DNA from: Bradyrhizobium sp. WBOS07 | Lineage (GTDB): Bacteria > Pseudomonadota > Alphaproteobacteria > Rhizobiales > Xanthobacteraceae | DNA length: 64,000 nt | Direction: 5' to 3' | Assembly (NCBI RefSeq): GCF_024585165.1 | Contig: NZ_CP029008.1 | Span: 4,731,501-4,795,500 of the forward strand | Part shown: positions 62,326 to 64,000 of the stretch, one piece after another | Numbering within the stretch: position 1 is the stretch's first letter | How the letters are laid out: every line of letters begins with the position of its first letter | The notes under the pieces: model-generated | Database searches by the model: none | What the model saw: only the letters and a program-made list of their open reading frames with translations | What the model was told of the DNA's origin: nothing | Position numbers and translations under genes: made by a program

Positions 62326-62356
62326 CAAAAAAAGACGCCGGCCCCAGGGCCGGCGT
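62326..62356 (-). terminator. Intrinsic terminator of the cheZ-like gene
   Basis: Perfect 10-bp stem ACGCCGGCCC (62335-62344) / GGGCCGGCGT (62347-62356); on the minus strand it is followed by a run of seven T (with one C before it). 26 bases past the stop. Confidence 0.82.
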
Positions 62357-62382
62357 TTTGCTCTTCCGTAGTCCGCGTCCGT

Positions 62383-63168
62383 TCAGTCGAACAGCGCGTC
62401 GATGTCGTCCTGCGAGGCGTGACCGACGTCGCCGTTGAGCTTCGGGCCGTTGAGAAGCTTTTCGTCCTCGCTGCGATTGTCCACATGCGCCGGCACGTGG
62501 GACTTGATCGCGTCGACGCCGCCCCAGATGTCCATCATCGCATTGATGTGCTGCTCGATGAACTTCATCGTGGTCATGACCTTGCTGATGCGCTGGCCGG
62601 TCAGGTCCTGGAAGTTGCAGGCTTCGAAGATCGAGATGACGCGTTCCTGGATGTCGTCGGCGAGCCGCTTCTGCTGGTCGATCGAGTCCACCTTGGACAT
62701 CGCGCTGGCGGCCTGGTCGATCGATTCCGCGGCTTCGAGGATCTGCTGCGTCGCCTGCTCGGTGCCGCCGACCACCGCGCCGAGCTCGCCATTGACCTTG
62801 GCCATCTCGCCGCCGTCGAAGCTCTTGCCGTGCAGGGTCGCGATTTCGCGCTTGGTGCGGTCGATGGCGTCGTGGATGAGGTCGAGCTCGACCTTCAGCT
62901 TCTCGCACTGCTCGATCTGGGCCCGATAGGTCTCGAGCATCGTGCGCGCCTCGGAAAGCTCGTGGGCGGTGGAGGCGTCGATCGCCGCCATGGCCGCGCT
63001 GCCGGACAGCGGGGCCGCCGTGACGCCCTTCGCCATCTGCGCGCGGATCGCGCGTAGCTCGGCCATGATCTCGCTATGCATCGGGATTGCCTCTTCGGTT
63101 ACGTCCAAAATCGGCATCTCGCCACCAGCGATATCCTCGACGCGAAAACGTTTGCGGTGAACAGCCAT
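62383..63168 (-). CDS. CheZ-type protein phosphatase
   Basis: A 261-aa cytosolic protein with a long helical hairpin (about residues 65-205) and the CheZ active-site block FQDLTGQRISKV (Asp and Gln matching E. coli D143 and Q147, about residues 190-194), so it should dephosphorylate a CheY-like regulator. The C-terminus SQDDIDALFD matches the CheY-binding tail of CheZ. It stands alone with no che genes nearby. ATG 63168 with GGGGGAG upstream. A CtrA-like box (TTAA-N7-TTCA, 63218-63232) lies upstream. Long N-terminal part (about 1-60) is not in E. coli CheZ. Confidence 0.87.
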   Translation of the reverse strand: MAVHRKRFRVEDIAGGEMPILDVTEEAIPMHSEIMAELRAIRAQMAKGVTAAPLSGSAAMAAIDASTAHELSEARTMLETYRAQIEQCEKLKVELDLIHDAIDRTKREIATLHGKSFDGGEMAKVNGELGAVVGGTEQATQQILEAAESIDQAASAMSKVDSIDQQKRLADDIQERVISIFEACNFQDLTGQRISKVMTTMKFIEQHINAMMDIWGGVDAIKSHVPAHVDNRSEDEKLLNGPKLNGDVGHASQDDIDALFD

Positions 63169-63484
63169 CAGGATACTCCCCCCACCTCACACACGCGTCT
63201 TTGTAGGCAGAAGCGATTTAACACGAAGTTCACAGCCGGAACTGTTGTGCGGCGTCGCGCGCCGCGTTGCAAAGAAGCGATTAACCATGGCTGCGCCGCG
63301 TTCATCGAAAATAAACGCTGATCGCCAAATTGCCGCTGCGCTCGCGACGTGGTGAATCCAAACGCGCCTTCCGTTTACCAAACAAAACGGCTTTTGCCTT
63401 TTATTGACCACGTCGAAGGGCGCGGATCAGCCACCGGCTTCCCACGACGCATGTGATCTAGACGAAACAGTACAGAGTACGTCG
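63169..63484. other. Divergent gap between cheZ-like and L,D-transpeptidase genes
   Basis: 316 bases, no gene supported. It carries the promoters of both genes. A TTAA-N7-TTCA at 63218-63232 fits 7 of 8 positions of the CtrA consensus (TTAA-N7-TTAA) and lies 50 bases upstream of cheZ. The middle (63290-63410) is AT-richer. Confidence 0.4.
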
Positions 63485-64000
63485 ATGTTCAAGAAAATGT
63501 CTGTCGCGCTGCTCGGCAGCGCCTGCACCTTCATGGCCGGCGCGAACGACGCCAGCGCCTTCGACAACAGCGTGCCGAACGATCCGCCCGCGGTGCTCTA
63601 TGCGCGGCAGGTGCCGCCGGCGCCGGCGCCGGTGCGCGTCGCCTCCAATTCGAACATGGGCGGCGGGTTCATCGAATTCCTGTTCGGCGACGGTCCCGGC
63701 CGCGGTCCGGCCTACGCTCCGGAGCGGCCGGTGTATCAGCAGCAGCCGGCCTATTACGATCAGCGCCGCCTGCCGCCGATGGGCGAGCCGCAGATGCAGG
63801 GTGGATATCAGGGCGGATATCAGCCAGGGGGTTATCAGCAAAGTGCGCTCCAGCAGGAGGCGGTCGACCCGCGGCAGCGCCAGCTCGATCCGAAATTCGA
63901 GAAACAACTCGTTGACTATAGCGGCAAGGAAAGTCCCGGCACGATCGTGGTCGATACCCCGAACAAGTTCCTCTACCTCGTCGAGGGCAACGGCCGGGCG
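63485..64000 (+). CDS. L,D-transpeptidase (ErfK/YbiS family), 3' truncated
   Basis: Start of an exported cell-wall enzyme that crosslinks peptidoglycan or attaches lipoproteins to it. Signal-like N-terminus (MSVALLGSACTFMAGANDAS) is followed by a low-complexity Pro/Gln/Tyr-rich region (about residues 45-120, with QGGYQGGYQPGGYQQ) and then the first strand of the YkuD domain (GTIVVDTPNKFLYLVEGNGRA), where the window ends; the catalytic HGT...SHGC block would come next. 172 residues are visible. Start ATG 63485; the Shine-Dalgarno is weak. Confidence 0.85.
   Translation, partial: MFKKMSVALLGSACTFMAGANDASAFDNSVPNDPPAVLYARQVPPAPAPVRVASNSNMGGGFIEFLFGDGPGRGPAYAPERPVYQQQPAYYDQRRLPPMGEPQMQGGYQGGYQPGGYQQSALQQEAVDPRQRQLDPKFEKQLVDYSGKESPGTIVVDTPNKFLYLVEGNGRA

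Overview
The window is high-GC DNA (about 64-65% by eye) that reads as a chromosomal segment of a Bradyrhizobium or close Nitrobacteraceae relative. The basis is the style of the proteins (Bug-type binding proteins, a fused indolepyruvate oxidoreductase, a BacA-like ABC transporter, a CIRCE-controlled groESL), the many long antisense open frames typical of such DNA, and dispersed palindromic intergenic repeats that I recognise as a Bradyrhizobium habit. Genus is inferred from gene content and repeats; no rRNA or tRNA gene was seen.

Layout. 0-12 kb: end of an amino-acid ABC ATPase gene, a D-amino-acid aminotransferase, an EmrAB-type efflux operon with an AhpD-like gene and divergent LysR regulator, a fused indolepyruvate ferredoxin oxidoreductase with divergent Lrp regulator, and a flavin monooxygenase. 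12-16 kb: one very large c-di-GMP enzyme with five tandem GAF domains. 16-28 kb: a polysaccharide cluster (galE, WecG/TagA transferase, a Wzz/BY-kinase-like protein with an altered P-loop, methyltransferase, three glycosyltransferases, an O-antigen ligase/polymerase, a CelD-type acetyltransferase). 28-31 kb: a wrbA-pirin-SDR redox operon with divergent LysR. 31-35 kb: an orphan Bug binding protein, a Cys-rich secreted protein, a membrane-anchored class III cyclase, a YbaK protein and a haloacid dehalogenase. 35-40 kb: a compact catabolic unit with LysR divergent from a Bug protein, an FAD oxidoreductase and a cytochrome P450, with less GC-rich sequence than its neighbours and probably acquired.

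40-47 kb: HxlR/SDR pair, an amidohydrolase, the zinc-free type of ribosomal protein L36 (41 aa), small secreted or cytosolic proteins, an alpha/beta hydrolase, and a 1.1 kb gene-free stretch filled with dispersed repeats. 47-52 kb: a soluble cytochrome c, glcDEF for glycolate oxidation, and a lysine-rich histone-like protein. 52-57 kb: a TorF-type outer-membrane protein, a BacA-like exporter with fused ATPase (BclA-like), and an LctP-family lactate/glycolate permease. 57-64 kb: several conserved exported proteins of unknown role, groES-groEL behind a near-consensus CIRCE element, a CheZ-type phosphatase, and the start of an L,D-transpeptidase that runs off the window.

How the parts fit: glcDEF and the LctP permease could together support 2-hydroxyacid use. 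The 16-28 kb block should make and export a surface polysaccharide. The efflux, redox and BacA-like genes look like envelope and stress protection suited to soil and plant-host life. The most unusual items are the five-GAF GGDEF-EAL protein, the Wzz-kinase with Lys-to-Arg in its P-loop, the ferredoxin-less FAD/P450 operon, and the hairpin-bearing repeat block at 45.9-46.5 kb.
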